Source: Ceratodon purpureus
Lineage: Eukaryota > Streptophyta > Bryopsida > Pseudoditrichales > Ditrichaceae
Assembly (NCBI GenBank): GCA_014871385.1
Contig: CM026429.1
Location: 17,340,751-17,404,750 of the forward strand
Length of the DNA stretch: 64,000 bases
Direction: 5' to 3'
Part shown: positions 10,711-24,679 of the stretch, in pieces
Layout: the number at the start of each line of letters is the position of its first letter
Numbering within the stretch: position 1 is the first letter of the stretch
Position numbers and translations under genes: made by a program
The notes under the pieces: generated by a model
Database searches by the model: none
What the model saw: the letters and a program-made list of their open reading frames with translations, nothing else
Told to the model about the DNA's origin: nothing

Positions 10711-12003
10711 AATGTAAGTATTAGAAATTTTTTTGTTTTAATTTTTTCCTAATTTTTTTAGAGTTCTTCAATTTCTCCTTTTGTAGTTTTTACAATTATT
10801 TGGTTACCTGTAGCTTCATAGTAATGTGTTCATTTATCCACTTAGGGTTTATTTTATGTTTTATACATACATGACATTAGACTCCTAGAGTCTTCTAAAG
10901 AAAAAAAATTCCTAAAATTTGTCTTTGCTGTGTTGGAACTCGGGAGGGCAATGTGTTCGAGGAGCTCAAATTTGGAGTTTTTATATTTACTCACAGCCAT
11001 GTTTTTTTGGAATAAAGACGCAATTGAGACCCATGAGGATCGGGGAGGTAACTGAATAAGGGTGCTTAGGTGGCACTACAATTTGCCACCAATGAGGATT
11101 TTACAAAGGCTTTGAACAGGCGGGTCCCCGTGGAGGAGGTGGTTGAGGGAGTGCGGAGGCAGTTGAACTGCGAAAGGCGAGGGACTTGGCGAAGTCTGCA
11201 GCTATCGGGGGCGGGGATTCTACAATTGTTGAGGGCGGGGAATAGGGGGGTGAGGTCGGCAATGTCAGTGGGATGGATAGGTCTGAAAGTGAGGGCGGGA
11301 GAGTGAGTGTCGCAGTGGAGCCTGGGTCTGGTGTTGCAATGGAGTCTAAATCTGGTGTTGCAATAGAGGTCGAGGGATGAGTAAGGGGAAAGAGAGGGAG
11401 GGCATAGGGGCGAAAGAGAGGGAATGTAGAAGGCGGGCGAGGGAGTAGAGTGTGCAGAAGACCATGGGGGTGGGGTGGGAGGTCCATTACAAGGCCTCCA
11501 CACCCTACTCCTTTGAAATTTGTATTTAAAATCATTATTTTATATATAGTGTGTGTATTTTTTATTTTTTTTATTTTGAAAATTTTATAAACTTGAAGTT
11601 TATATAAAGAGCCATTTACCGTCTGTATCATAGATTTTAGGAAAATTGAATTTTCTAAAACTTGGGAAGCAATTACAATGGATTTATTGTAGAATCACTA
11701 CTTTTTCTTTTTCTTCTTTCCCGCCAATGTTTCAATCTATTTTTACAACTTTTTTAAATACACATGTACTTGACATGGTCTTACTTTTGAATATGGAAAA
11801 CTCTCAAACAAGGAAGTCAAGAAATTTTACTCCACAAGCGGTCAGAACTTCGTAATTGTCTTGGGCAATTCCAAGAAAAAATTTAAAAAAATTACATCAA
11901 ATGGTATTATGATTTATCTTCTAATTCGTGTGGTCAAAAATTCTAAAAAAAATTTTACACATTTTGAATATCATACACTATAAGATCCTATGGTTGAATT
12001 TCC

Positions 12004-12005
<2 letters not shown>

Positions 12006-12063
<58 letters not shown>
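12006..12063. repeat. Poly-A tract
   Basis: An uninterrupted A run of about 58 nt, followed by CAAACAAAC. It could be a simple repeat or the tail of an old retroposed sequence; nothing upstream identifies one. Confidence 0.8.
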
Positions 12064-12065
<2 letters not shown>

Positions 12066-13771
12066 AAACAAACGTTCTTTAGAAAAATAGCAGATTGAGA
12101 GACTTTTGGGATAGAAATTGTCAAGAAATTTTTGGAGTTAAAACAAATCAAATTGATTTTTAAAATATTATAATATTTTCATACAAGGTAATCTATTTTA
12201 TTATAAATTGGAGTGTTTTAAAAAATTATATTATTGTTTTAAAAAATATATAATCAAAAAATTAATTGAATTATTATTTACACAAATTGGATTGTTGAGA
12301 CAAAGATTATATTATTTTATATAAATTAGATAATTTTGAATCAAATTATATCATTTTGGCATATTTTAAATTATTGAGATAAATTAGACTATTTTTACAT
12401 AACTTCAATTGTTATGACATAAATTTGAATACTTAAGGACAAATTAGAATGCTTTAACACAAATTAGATTGTTTTCAGAAAAATTCAAATATTAAGATAT
12501 AAATTACAATATTGAGACTAGAATCTAGATTGAATTACCAAGAGAGAAATTGGGCTATTGGAACATATCCTAGTTCATATCAGATTGGATTGGATTATTT
12601 GGATTTCATTGAGAAGAAAATAATATGTTTTCAATTTATTTTTTTCAAAAACAGAAAAGAATACAATCCCTAAACATTTGGAGATCATTTCAATTGACGA
12701 CTTCTACAATCCTTGAAATGCATATTAAAAATAAAACATTATTAATCATTTTTGAACATGATTAATACATTCAAATTACCCTATGGTTGCTTCCATATTT
12801 TAAGTGAAGTGACCGGCTCAGAAAGCACATGCACCCCAGCAATGCAATTTTTGGTGGATCTTGAGCATGCCGTCAAATTTTAGGGATAGGCTCTCTCTCT
12901 CAGATATGGAAATCATTAGCTTCGCTTTAATCGACATGAACAAAGCCTATCCTAGCATATCTTGGTTAGGTGATTTCAATTCAGTTCTCAAATTCATTAG
13001 CCCGAAACTCTAAAGTCTCAACGAGTTGCCACAAAATCACATTATCTGACAAACTAGAAGACATAAAAGTATGAATTATGAGTTATGCAAAATAGTGGGA
13101 GCATTTTCTGTGAACACATGATAGAAATCATCCAATTTTCCATAGGCATGAGCAAAACACTTCTCTCGAGGCTAGAGGGGAGCACCATTAAGTTTCGTGG
13201 TGTATTTTTTAATTGAGGTGTGGGGGACTAGAATAAAGAAATTTTCTCCCTTTGAGGACCAAAATTGAGTATTTTTCTCGCCGTTCAACTAGCCTCTCTG
13301 TGCGGCCTCCGGTTGAAACCATGTTTAATCAAGAAGCAGCTCAAATCTCAACTGGATGGCCCTGCACGGCTCCCCCCCCCCCCCCCCCCCCCCCTAACAT
13401 ATGATGTAGTTTCTTAGATGTTGTTCCATATTAGATTTATTGTAGATTGATGTTTTAGGATTTATTTCATATGCAATGTCAGTTGCATATGCTTATGCAA
13501 AAACTCCTCATGATGAATTGTCTAGTTGTTGCAAATTGTTTGCATGTTCATTGTGAAATGTTATAAAAGGCATAAATAGTTGGATTTTTTTAATTATGTC
13601 ATGTGGTAACAATGAGTTTTGTTGTTTTTGGGAATCATAAATTATAGCTAAATAATTTATATTATTTGATTGCAAAAAAGCAAGAATCCAATAGTTTCCA
13701 TTTATAAACAAATGTTGAAGATGTATTCTTGTGTATTTAAATCTTCTATGTAATGTAGCATAAGAATGTTC

Positions 13772-13779
13772 ATTATAAC
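13772..13779. repeat. Left 8-bp target duplication of the hAT-like element
   Basis: ATTATAAC immediately before the element end; partner GTTATAAC at 18003-18010. Confidence 0.6.
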
Positions 13780-14440
13780 CAAGGTTTTCAAATTAAACGT
13801 CCGACTTGGCTTTGGATGTCCCAATCGGACGTCCTCCGTCGCGGACGTGGCGTCCCCGACGCTCCAGAATTACGTTGCGCTAAGAATTTCCAGACCCCAC
13901 TTGTGGAGGGAGGGGGGGGGGGGGGGGTAAATTTTTTTCGACCGTCCAATCGATCGATTCCGCAACAAGGAAGGCCGCCAGGTCGCCGCCGACGGCAACC
14001 ACTCCGATCTGAAAACCACGATGCAGCTGCTTCGGGCGATCGTAGGCCATTAGATCGGAGCGGCCACCGACCGCCGTTCGATCCCTGGCCGTCCTTGGGG
14101 GCCGACCGCGGGATCGGCCCGTTTGTGGCCGCTTCGATCCGTTCGCCACGATCGAGCCGCGGCAGTCGCATCGTGGGCGCTCGATTCCGCCGGCCGTCGA
14201 GGGCTATTAGATTTGGCGGCCGTCAGCCGTCGGCCCGCCTAGGCCATCCGCGGCAACGGCCACCATTTCAAAAAAAAAAACCCGCAGAACTTATAATGTC
14301 TATTACTTCGTCAAAATGGGTCCGAATTGGGTTTATGAGGTGTTTTTTGGCATCTAAGTTTCCTGTAGATGCCATAAACATCTCATAAGTCTGATTTGGA
14401 AAAGTTTTGAAGAAGTTACGGCAATCTGAAGATTTTGGAG
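13780..14440 (+). repeat. Left inverted arm of the hAT-like element
   Basis: The GC-rich part is followed by a GGCATCTAAGTTTCCTGTAG and AAGTTTTGAAGAAGTTACGG segment, which recurs inverted at 17380-18002. A second, diverged copy of the inner segment follows in tandem at about 14450-14580, on this side only. Confidence 0.6.
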
Positions 14441-17379
14441 CGCCTCAAAGCTTAGATTGTCCATAACTTTTTCATAACGTGTCCGAATAGGGCTTATGAG
14501 ATGTTTTGGCATCTACGTTCCCTGTAGATGCTAGAAAACATCTCATAAGTGCAATTTGGACAAGTTTTGAAGAAGATACGGGGCGATGAAGTTTCGATTA
14601 CGTGCATAGATACTCAGGCCATTTTTCGTCTCCTTTCCGAGGGGAACGGCCGCTGCTTCTACTTGTACCCTTCCCTCTTCGTTCTCTCACTAACTTCCTT
14701 TCCTCTTTCACTCGCTTCCCTTCCTCACACCCTCCTTCGTTGGCAAAAGCAAAGTAGTCCTATAACTTCCATTTATGGACATGTAGTATTCTATATGCAG
14801 TCCAAATGAGGAAGTTTCTGACATATGCATTAGTTGGCTGAAGAATGTCCAAAAGATTCTATGAGGAGTTGGATCTTATCTATCTTGGGGGGATATAATG
14901 GGAACAGTTTTAAAATTTTCTACTTAATAGTTCCGAGTTTAAGTTTTTTGTTGACGTTCAAAAATGGTAGTGGAAAATTTAGTTATAGGAGAGAATTAAA
15001 GGAAAGAAAATTGGATGGGGGAGGGAGCAGAGGGTGGTAAATAGAGAGTATGAATCAGGAATGGAACATTGGAATTAAATAAGGGATAAACTTGGAATTT
15101 AAAAATGAATTTAAATGGAAGGATTTCGAAGGTAAGTTGTAGAGGAGGCAACATTTAGAAATTAGAATTCAAATCAAATTAGATAGAGGTTGAAATTGTG
15201 TGAAGGAGGTTGGAGGACACATTCATTAGAATTGAACATTGTAAATTTGAATTAGAAGTCGAAGATGGTGGACAAAAATTTCATTATAAGTGATAAAGGA
15301 CAGGAATTTAAATACAACAAATTTTAGCTCTAATAATAAATAAAGAAATTAGTTAATTAAAAACCAAGCCATATGACAAGGGTGGATGTTTAATTTAGAA
15401 AGGTGGGTGAATTTTGAAGGTTCGGGAGTTGACATTAAGAGAAATGTTTCTTTCTTTTAGAGTTTAACAAATCTCATCGATTTTTCATTCTGAGATTTAT
15501 GAATTTTTTTCCATCTTGAAGGTGATTCAAAATCATTATTTTTATGGATGAAGGACATAACATGTGGAATCTAAATGTGGAAATACAAACACATACTGCA
15601 TAGCCAAAAAAATATCTATTATGATTAAACAACTCATTTCTTTAAAATCATTAGCATTCATATTAATATTCCATTCTTACTATTCTATTGTTCTGGATTC
15701 CAGCTAATGTAAAGAATAGAGTATCACTACAGAATGCTTCTATAAAAAATACGAAGAATCAATGGATAATTTATATTTGTTTATTTATTTATTTAAGTAT
15801 TTATTTATTTTGTATTCTTCCATTAATTTCCCATTCTATCTTTTATTTTTATATTTTTTCCATTTGCCTTCCATTCTATCTTCGATTCTTCTTATTTTTT
15901 TTATTATACCATTTTTCCATTCTATCCTCTTAATTTATTTTTATTACACTATTTTTCCATTCTATCTTCTCTTTAGTTTTCTACTATGACATTATTCTTC
16001 CATTTTATCTTATCATTTTCCTATTCTTCCATTCCTCTCCCATCATTTATTTATTGATTTAACACTCCTCTAATTTGTCTCACATTCTATCTTTTTATGT
16101 TTAATTATCGGAGGAAAGGAAAAAAAAAAAAAAAAAAAAAAAGATTACGGAATTATATCATGTACAAGACAATAATTAAAAAATTAGATAATTGAAATAA
16201 AATATAATATGACGGTAAATGAAAACATAACAAATAACCGCAAGATAGACAAACTACAATGGGAAAAGGTTTGAAGGAAATAGATGTGTACAGAGAAGAT
16301 AGATATCAAGGGAAAAAATAAAAAATAAAAAAACCACATGAGAGGTAATAATAAATCAAGAAGCTAATTAGAATAAAAAATCAAATAAAAAAATAAAAAA
16401 TAATTGAGAGTGGAAATGAGATACAAGAAGAAATGAAGAGTATGAAGTGAATAGAGAAAACCATGTCATGTTAATAACATTATGGCAAAAGAAGAAACTA
16501 AATAAAATATAGACTATCTTAGAAAGGAAAAAAAATTTAAAGATTAGAGGATTAGATAAAGCACTAGACAATAATTAGAAAATAATAAATTGAAATTACA
16601 TAGAATATGATGGTATTTGAAAACATAAGAAATAACCCCGAGATAAACAAACTACAATGGACATAATTTTGAATACCCAAGAAAGCAAGTAATTAGGAAA
16701 AGAGCGTTTCCAAGAAAAAAAAGATTTGTCTTGCAATATAAAATCAAAGCCAAAAACATACAAACTTATCATATTAATATAAGTGAAATCCATGTCGAGT
16801 ACTCCTTTAATTTTATTGCCTAACGAAATTATGTCTTCAAATGAAAGTACATAATTTTTTATTAGCTTCTCATTACCTTTTAAGTTGTAACCCCCCATTG
16901 TATACCTCCTTCTTCTATAGGCCCAAGGGCCATGATTTCATTCCCGAAACAAATGTATTCTTCCTTCTAGACATTGAGATTATATTTGCAAACCGTAGTA
17001 GAGCACCAAAAATTGAAGGACATAAATATCTCCTTCTGAAGTATACTCCAATATCAAGGCAGATCCCACACTCACGATTACATGATCTTTAGGACATTTC
17101 CCATGATTTCAGGGATATGTCAGAAATTTCCAGTTCGTTAATGATTTTGTTTTGAGAGTGTCCAGAAATGGAATTAATTTTGTTAAGGTTAGAAGAGGGG
17201 AGGAGGGGAGGAGGGGAGGGGAGGCGGGCTCTAGTGAAAACCCAAGAGAAGAGGGAAGGCCTTGCGAGCACCCCCCCCCCCTCCGGTCACTGACGACGGC
17301 CCCTCGGTCCTCGCAAACGGCCCCTCTTCGGCGACGCCCCCCCCCCCCCCCGACCCCGTCACCAGCCGACCCCTAAACT

Positions 17380-18002
17380 CACCGAAATCTTGAGGTTGCC
17401 GTAACTTCTTCAAAACTTGTCCAAATTGGACTTGTAAGATGTTTTTGGCATCCACAGGAAACTCAGATGCCAAAAACACCTCATAAGCCCAATTTGGACA
17501 AGTTTTGAAGAAGTTATGAACATTTTAAGATTCGGAGGGTTTTTTTTGAAATGGTGGCCGTCGCCACGGATGGCCTAGGTTGGCCTACGGCAGCCCAATC
17601 CAACGGCCCTCGACGGCCGCTAGAATTGAGCGGCCACGATGCGGCTGCTAGGGCCTGATCGTGGCCGACGGATCGGAGCGGCCGTGGATGGGTCGACCTC
17701 GTGGTCGCCGCTCTGATCCGACGGCCCACGATCGCTCGAAGCGACCGCATCGTGGCTGTTGGATCGGAGTGGCCGCCGTTGGTGGCGACCTTGCGGCCGT
17801 CCTCGCGATCCGAGGGCCGAGATGCGGTCGCGTCGCGGGATCGGCCGATCGGGCGGACCAAAAATGTTTAAACCCCCTAAATCCCGTTTCACCCCGGGGT
17901 TAAACCTGCTTTTGTGATTTTTTTTTTCAACTCACAGGACGTCTTGGAGCGCTTGCGGACGTCCGGACGTCCCGAACGACCTCGGACGTCGTGACAACCC
18001 TG
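17380..18002 (-). repeat. Right inverted arm of the hAT-like element
   Basis: Read on the minus strand it follows the same order as the left arm: terminal repeat, GC-rich block, poly-A junction, GGCATCTGAGTTTCCTGTGG, then AAGTTTTGAAGAAGTTACGG. Confidence 0.6.
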
Positions 18003-18010
18003 GTTATAAC
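18003..18010. repeat. Right 8-bp target duplication of the hAT-like element
   Basis: GTTATAAC directly after the element end; one mismatch to the left copy. Confidence 0.6.
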
Positions 18011-20360
18011 CTTGATGCTTTTGTTGATTTTCATACAATATTTGCATTCTTGCTCCCATATGTTCATTCAACCATCCTCATAAATTGAATAATGTGAGAT
18101 CGTGATGTAGTTTTAATTCAAATTTACTACATGTGAGTTGCTAGTAGTCTTTTGTTGTAAGTCTTCATTAGTAGGAAATGCTGTCACATACACCCACACC
18201 TACACTCAAAACCGCTCCTATGTACCCCAAACCTCTTTGGTGGACTCTGGGTCTCTTTGGTCTAAAAGTGCATTGCCAAAAGCTAAAACGAGCTGGTCCA
18301 TGTTTGGTTAGTCTACGATCCGATCCTACTATCTGTCTAGATCTAAACTTGTGGTTCACGTTATTGTAGTCAAATAAGAGCGCAAGATTAAATTTGAAAA
18401 TTTCTTACTGTGGACGGATGAGGACCAGATTACATATTCATCGACATGCGTCAGGTGAGTCCGAGATGGGTGTTTCTAACCGCATCAATTCCAAGTTATG
18501 AGACATTGATAACCAACATTGATGTTATTCAAGGGATGCAATTATTATCAAGTTTGGGTGCTTGGCGTATTAGGTAGAAGGCGGTTGGTATCTATGCCTA
18601 CAAAATCTTCATACTGATGTTGTGCGCATTGAAAATCCGAGTTGAAGTCCGGACAATTGTAGAAGATACATTGATTCATGTTCATATTGATGTCGAGGTT
18701 GTACATGTGTTTAGGACGTTCCAACGATACTTAGCCTTCATGTTCATGCTTAGCAATTATGTTGTGGATTGATGTTCATGTACAAGAGGGGTTTTGTGTA
18801 ACGACGCCTAGATTCTGTTATGAAGATATCTGGTTTTTGGTTCAATATTGAGATCCAAGATTAGGTATGATACCCATATAAGAATTTTATTATATTCCAT
18901 GGCTATAGCAGCGAATTAGAGCGTCTGGATTATTGCCAATTACAGTATCTGCAATTCTTCACGCTAATGAGAGCCCACTCATTTTGGGTGTATAATTGGG
19001 GCATTTTGTTGATATCTACGGTTTAGGCGCTTAATTGGAGCAAATGACCGAGAATGAATATGATGGCGAAATAAGACTGCAGTTCCAGCAATGTTGAATA
19101 TAGAGTATTTACTTCAAGGATATGCAACTCGTTCATGGCGTCCATTCTTATGGACCAAAATAGGTCACGATTTGCTTAACAAAAGGTAGTAATTTTTATG
19201 CACGAACTATGCTAAGTTCCTTATTACGAACTAGGTAACAAGTATCCTATTTACCATAAACTTGATGATCTAGTTTTCTTCACTATTGCCTCGTCCAACA
19301 CCCTGAATGGTTACCTATCCTTTATGTGAAGCAATCCACAGTCTGCCTTCAAAATGGAATGAATCTGTACCATCAACTCACCCCTCTTGCATAGATGCTT
19401 GAGCTTCTACGTCTTGGCTTTGAAGCTCCCACCGATTTCACCTTCCGCCACTACTACGTCTGGGAAGTCGAGGTGTAGAACATAGCATGGCTTGTCGCAT
19501 GTTATGGAATCGTCGAATATGCCCGATAACATCATTACACCGTGGCGGATGCGAGATACATCTGAAGATGCCAAATAACATTACTTGATGAAGTCACTGA
19601 CGTCACCATGATTTTAGATTAGTTGAAGGAAGACAAAAATGATATCCGAAGTAGGAGGGAGCCTGCAACCATGGTCCGCAGTGCCTCAATTTGTAGCAAC
19701 TTGGTGGAATTCAGGACTACGTTGCATCTAAACAATGACATGACAAATCTAACACAGTTGTAATGAAAGCAAACAATGATCCATGCCAACATAACATGAG
19801 GAATGTAGAGAACAAGGAAAGAGGAAACCATTGAAAGATGGTAAGTAAACTTCTAAGCTACTAGATTTGGCTATGCATGCATCCAATTCACCAACCTCTC
19901 CCTCTCCCTTTCCCTCTCCTCCTTATATAGATCCTAAACCTATCTAAATCTAGTTTCACAATTTTAAATCAATAATATGGAATGTTAAATTCTTTGTGTC
20001 TAAATTTCCTAGGCTTAGCTCATTGTCATGGTTAAAGGCATTCACGGATTCAACTTTTGCTATATAATACAATAAAATCATCTTCCTTTCACAGTCAAAC
20101 ACTATGTGTAAAATAATAAATTACTGAATATCATGCCAAAAAATGACAAAAAGAAAAAACTTTTTGTTTTCAAAAGCATAGACTTAGAATCTACTTATAC
20201 AAAGTTAATCTTTCTTTTACGGTAGAGGGACCTACAACCAATGAGATTGAAGCCCTTCTGCAAATGAAATGGCATAGGAGGTGTAACAAAAATATACAAA
20301 GATTGGACAGACGTAGAGAATATGAATCAAAAAAAGAACTTAAAAAGATAAGTAAATAAA
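18011..20360. other. Intergenic DNA, no gene recognised
   Basis: Only short open frames were seen. A stretch near 19385-19500 reads as a plausible protein piece (L-E-L-L-R-L-G-F-E-A-P) but is soon stopped and matches nothing I know. Confidence 0.4.
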
Positions 20361-20472
<112 letters not shown>

Positions 20473-20639
20473 ATTTTATTTTATAATTTTTATTTTGGAC
20501 GTGCATTAATTATTTTTTTGAATTTACAAGGTCCAAAAACTGTAAAGGCCATTGACTATTGAAAAGGTGCTTGTAAAATTGTCACTAATACAATGAGAGA
20601 TCAAGGATTAATAGGTCAATGGGACATTCACACCAAAAA

Positions 20640-20725
20640 TAGGGAGTGAGAAATTAGTTCCATATGATTGATTAATGGAAGTCTAGTTTCATCAATTGAT
20701 TAATGGAAGTCTAGTATCATCAATT
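20640..20725. repeat. Short tandem duplication
   Basis: GATTAATGGAAGTCTAGT followed by TTCATCAATT (or ATCATCAATT) occurs twice in a row. Nearby, TTCCCACTTGGCCTTA (about 20816) and its inverse TAAGGCCAAGTGGGAA (about 21198) form a short inverted pair, possibly the ends of a small degraded element. Confidence 0.45.
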
Positions 20726-20729
20726 GCTG

Positions 20730-22079
20730 GTTGGTCCGTCCGAGATACAATTCCCTTTAGTCCTTAGACCCTCTACCTTATTGAGAGCCATTAGCCATAC
20801 CAAGTTAAAGGTATGTTCCCACTTGGCCTTAGAGGGGGTCTTAAGAAGGGTGTTATCTCCATTAAAAAGTGTGTGTTCCCACCTACATGCTTTAGTAATT
20901 ACCAATCCTACATGGATGTCCACATGGCACACTTTCAAGAGTGGGTATTAGTTAATATTTAAGAAGACAAAAAAGCTTTGAGAAATAGTAGGCAATACTT
21001 ATGGGGCCACCAATATTGGCAAGATTCTCTAGTTTTCCTCTCATAAGAGTGGTCTTATGTATTGTCCCATTTGAGGGACCAGTACATAATCCCCTTCCTA
21101 TTGATAAGGCTTTACGAACCTCATTGATTACACCTTTTCCAAAAAGAAGGCATTACTCCCCAAATTGTGGAGTTGTTAAATTTTTAAGCATGCTCTTTGC
21201 TAAGGCCAAGTGGGAATGGGCCTTAAGCTGTGCAGCAAAAATGTTCAACCGACCGAAAAGAACAACGTGACACAGTGCAATGCAAAAGGCTTTCATCGGC
21301 AAGAAAAGGACACAATGGTCCCACACTCTCAGGACGTCAAAGTGTCCACTAAACGCTATCTCTGAGGGCCCTCAGATCACCCACAAAAGCATGCGATCAG
21401 AGCCAAAACGGCACGACACACCAGTAATTGAAATTCCACAAGCACTTCAGATGGTCCACTCCACAGAACAGATACAAGTGGGCAAACTCCAAAATGTGAC
21501 CCCACTGCGAACTTCGCGCAAGGCCATTTCTCATAGAGAATACATCAGCCATGAATTTATGCAATGTTAATGAGCAGCAGAATAATTTACAGCTACCCAT
21601 CAGTGATGATCGTCTCTCCGAGTTGGTTACGAAACGAGTTGCCGTTTCTACCACCAACATGTTCTTTTTGTCTCTCAACGAGTAACCTATGCTCTCCTCT
21701 CGAGAGATAACCTAAAGCCCTGAACGAAGACTCCAGGATATGATTGCATTAGCCCAAATTCAAACTGGGTACAGGACCATATGAAAGTAAAACTAATCAG
21801 GCTATTAATAAACCCGTGCATCTTTAAACAAGGTGAAAGGGAGATCTTTCAAACCGAGAGAGAAGCCTTGGTTCGACCCTTTAAGGTGTAACCCCCTACC
21901 AATGTAATTAACAAGAAGACCTAACTCCGCCAGAGTCGTCGACGCTATTACCATGGTTACATGAAGCCAAAGCGGTGCAGTCACAATGTGGGGCGGCCGA
22001 GTTAATTTTGGGAGCGGTCAATTCGAATTCAATAGAGATGACTTGAAGCATGATCAATCAAATCATTCTGCAAAATTGT
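20730..22079. other. Intergenic DNA downstream of the BPG2-like gene
   Basis: No gene could be supported. The segment next to 22080 is presumably the 3' untranslated region of the minus-strand GTPase gene. Confidence 0.35.
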
Positions 22080-24679
22080 TCAATATACCATCTCCTCCAT
22101 AGGTTTTGTCTGCTTGGGTTTTGGTTTCTGATCTTTCGACTTCTTGTTTCCTTTGCTGGGAGGAGACTTCACCGCCGTAAATCCGGGCTTCTCAAAGATC
22201 GCCGCCATGTCGTAGACCATGGCCTCATGAGTCGTCACAGCAACACCCTCGTATGTCCAAGCTTGCAGAATTGCAGTACCCTTCACGCCGATACCCACCC
22301 ACCCCAGGCCGGCTACCGCCACGTCCACAGAGCTGTGCTCCCAAGAATCTCCCGTCACCGTGACCCTCCTCGGTACCCACCGCCCTATCTCTGCAGCTCG
22401 CTCCTTGTCCGCTGGTGGCTGAGGAAACATGGAACCAGTATTATCAGCTCAAAGGAGAGCACAGTGCACGCATTCACTACACAAACCTAGCAGACCAGCT
22501 CATTCAGAGTACATATTCGGACAACCAAATATAACTTAACGCTCCAGAATAACATTTCCCATGAACACTATTCTTCTAGAGAAGGTACGAGTGGCAGGAA
22601 AACTAAAACATGATTCGCCTGATCACATCACCTCTCCGAGTTGAACAGAAAGGAGACACATACCTTCAATCGATCACCGAGGTGCTTCTCGAACAATTCC
22701 TCAGCCTTCTCTGATTTCCCCATGTGACACGGCAGCTGGGCAGACGCCCACACTGTTACGTAGATGCTCTCAGATGGGGCTTCCACCACGTCCAGTCTAA
22801 ATAGTCCTCCTACGTGCACCGAACTACCAATCTGTTTCAAGTCCAACATCCAACCCATTCACCACTTACATTGAGAGAAGAAAGTGCTGGGAACCCTACT
22901 AAACGATGGCAATCTTATTGAGAAACTACCGCAATTAACATGTGTTTGGGCCTTCAGATGTGGCAAGCAATGTGGCACAGGTGCAGCAACTCCTCCGCCT
23001 TTTTCCTATGCTAACTGCCTACATGGTTTAACCTATATGTGAAACAGGTTCGTAATTAAATATTAAAGGGGACGCAATACGCAATGATGACTCGATCTTA
23101 CCTTCACGCGGAACGTTCTCGGCTTCAGCTCCTTGCGCACTTCTACCAACTTTTGCTCCTCCCGATTCAGCTTCGTGCTCAGTTGGTGCGGGTGAATCAG
23201 GCCCGGAGTGTCGAACAGTCTTGCCCGAGCTGGCAAGATTCCTTCCAATTTCAGTACCCCAAGTGTAGTCCCCGGCACGGCTGCCTCCGTCAACGCCGTC
23301 TTCTTCCTCTTCTCTCCTGCGAACTTCGCCAATGAGTTGATCAGGGAAGACTTGCCGGCATTCTGTGCACCCACAACCCAGCAGTCTCCCCGAGGACCGG
23401 CCAGCTGCTTTATGTGCTCTGCCAGCTGCTCCACGCCCCATCCTTTGAACGCACTCACCAGGTGGACGCCCGCCACTCGGGTCACGCCCCCAGATTTCGA
23501 TCTCCGCCGAACCCATTGCTCCAGCCGGTTGGCAGATATCTGCTTTGGCAGCAGGTCGATCTTGTTCATCACCACTAACAGCCTCGGGGTGTTTCCGGCT
23601 TTGCCTTCCTGCCACGCCGAACCCAACTCTTCGTCGGCCTCTGCCAGCACTTCGGCGGCTTTTCGTGGAAACGAGCCATCAAAATCCGATCCGTCCACCA
23701 CCATCAGGACCACGGCTCGCCTTCCATACGCCTTCTTCAATCGTGTACCCACCACGCGCTCGAAGTCAAAATCGGGAAGCAGATTCTCCACGCTCTCATC
23801 CTTCACCTTTCCATAGTTTCGCAAAGCGTGACAGCGGGCGCACACCACAACTTTCTCTTCGTCTTCCTCTGCTGGGTCCTGCGCCCCATCTTTCTTTGGC
23901 CGATGCTTGCTGCTCAGTATCTCGGCCCAGGCATCCTTCCCTGCCTGCCTGTCACCCCCAACCTCGTTCCATTCCGTCGCAACGCTAAGTCGACTGTCGA
24001 TGTCCATAAGCTCTTCGTCATCTTCCTCATTCTCGTCAAGCGTAAAATCCGACTCGTCTAATTCAGCTCTTCCTTCGAACTCACCCATATTGGTCCCCAA
24101 TTCCTCCAGCTCATCCTCATCAAGTTCGACATCTTCCTCCAATTCATCGTCCGCCTTTCCCAGAATGGTGGGCATTCTGAAGTACCCCGGTCTACTCGGA
24201 TCCTTGTCTTGCATGTAAACCCCACAACCAGGACAAGCCAATTTTTCCAAGAACTTCTGCCGGCGTCTCTCAAAAGACGCATCGCTATCTACAGCTGAAC
24301 CCGGTTTCGAAAAATCTACTGTCCCGAGCTGCTTACTCCTATCACTAGCCCTAGCCCCGCCCTCTGAACTACTGCTAAACTTATGGGAGCCAGTGAATGG
24401 CCCACTGAAGGCAATCCTTGATGTCGGAGACGACCTAAACCTATCTGCAAAACCCAATGCAGTAGACACAACTGGGCTCTCAGCAAACTCACCATGTCCA
24501 AGTCCGAGCAAGCAATATTTGTAGCATTCCTGCCTCACGGATTTTCCCAAACGTGTGGAAGCATAGAACCTGATCATCCGGGAAGAAGGAGAGACGATAC
24601 CGCCCTGAGCCCATTGCAATGTCCTCGCAGCAGCGTGGCAGGACGTGCATCCCGACACTGTCCGAGCCAGGCAGGCCAT
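22080..24679 (-). CDS. BPG2: BPG2-like circularly permuted GTPase, plastid-type
   Basis: Three phase-0 exons on the minus strand: 24679-23102, 22831-22664 and 22418-22080 (stop TGA), about 694 aa. The first about 60 residues look like an organelle transit peptide. A split zinc site follows: C-P-G-C at about 149-152 and C-A-R-C at about 280-283, separated by a very acidic insertion. The GTPase motifs are in permuted order: G4 N-K-I-D (372-375), G5 S-A-F-K-G, G1 G-A-Q-N-A-G-K-S-S (437-445), G2 P-G-T-T and G3 D-T-P-G-L (490-494). This order and the flanking sequence fit the YqeH family, and within it BPG2 rather than NOA1. In Arabidopsis BPG2 is a chloroplast protein needed for plastid rRNA maturation and linked to brassinosteroid and light responses. 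The C-terminal exons carry the expected A-G-L-G-W domain. Confidence 0.9.

Larger units (their letters stand above)
10711..13779. other. AT-rich intergenic DNA with simple repeats
   Basis: I see no supportable gene. There is a GC/purine-rich island at about 11050-11500 with short tandem similarity (two units containing TCTGGTGTTGCAAT near 11325-11370). There is also a run of about 58 A at 12006-12063 and a C run at 13373-13394. Confidence 0.5.
13780..18002. mobile_element. hAT-like foldback DNA element without visible transposase
   Basis: The ends read CAAGGTTTTCA at the left and the inverse of CAGGGTTGTCA at the right (9 of 11 positions match). They are flanked by the 8-bp direct repeats ATTATAAC (13772-13779) and GTTATAAC (18003-18010), 7 of 8 identical. 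An 8-bp duplication and CAGGGTT-type ends are hallmarks of hAT transposons. The arms (about 13780-14440 and 17380-18002) are long and inverted. Each is GC-rich outside, then has a CCATTTCAAAAAAAA junction, then TTATGAGGTGTTTTTTGGCATCT-type pieces. The AT-rich middle (14800-17100) holds no transposase. It is probably non-autonomous. Confidence 0.7.

Noticed and set aside
13788-14388. Long Arg/Pro-rich frames in the left arm of the hAT-like element, and the like at 17514-17903
   Set aside because: GC-rich composition alone opens these frames, and the sequence repeats inverted in both arms; there is no protein-like pattern.
13816-18071. CRISPR-like or tandem spacer structure in the repeated arms
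   Set aside because: The repeats are inverted arms of one element, not regularly spaced direct repeats.
22080-24679. Open frames on the opposite strand of the GTPase gene
   Set aside because: They are shadows of the coding strand; the phase-consistent exons and GTPase motifs settle the direction.
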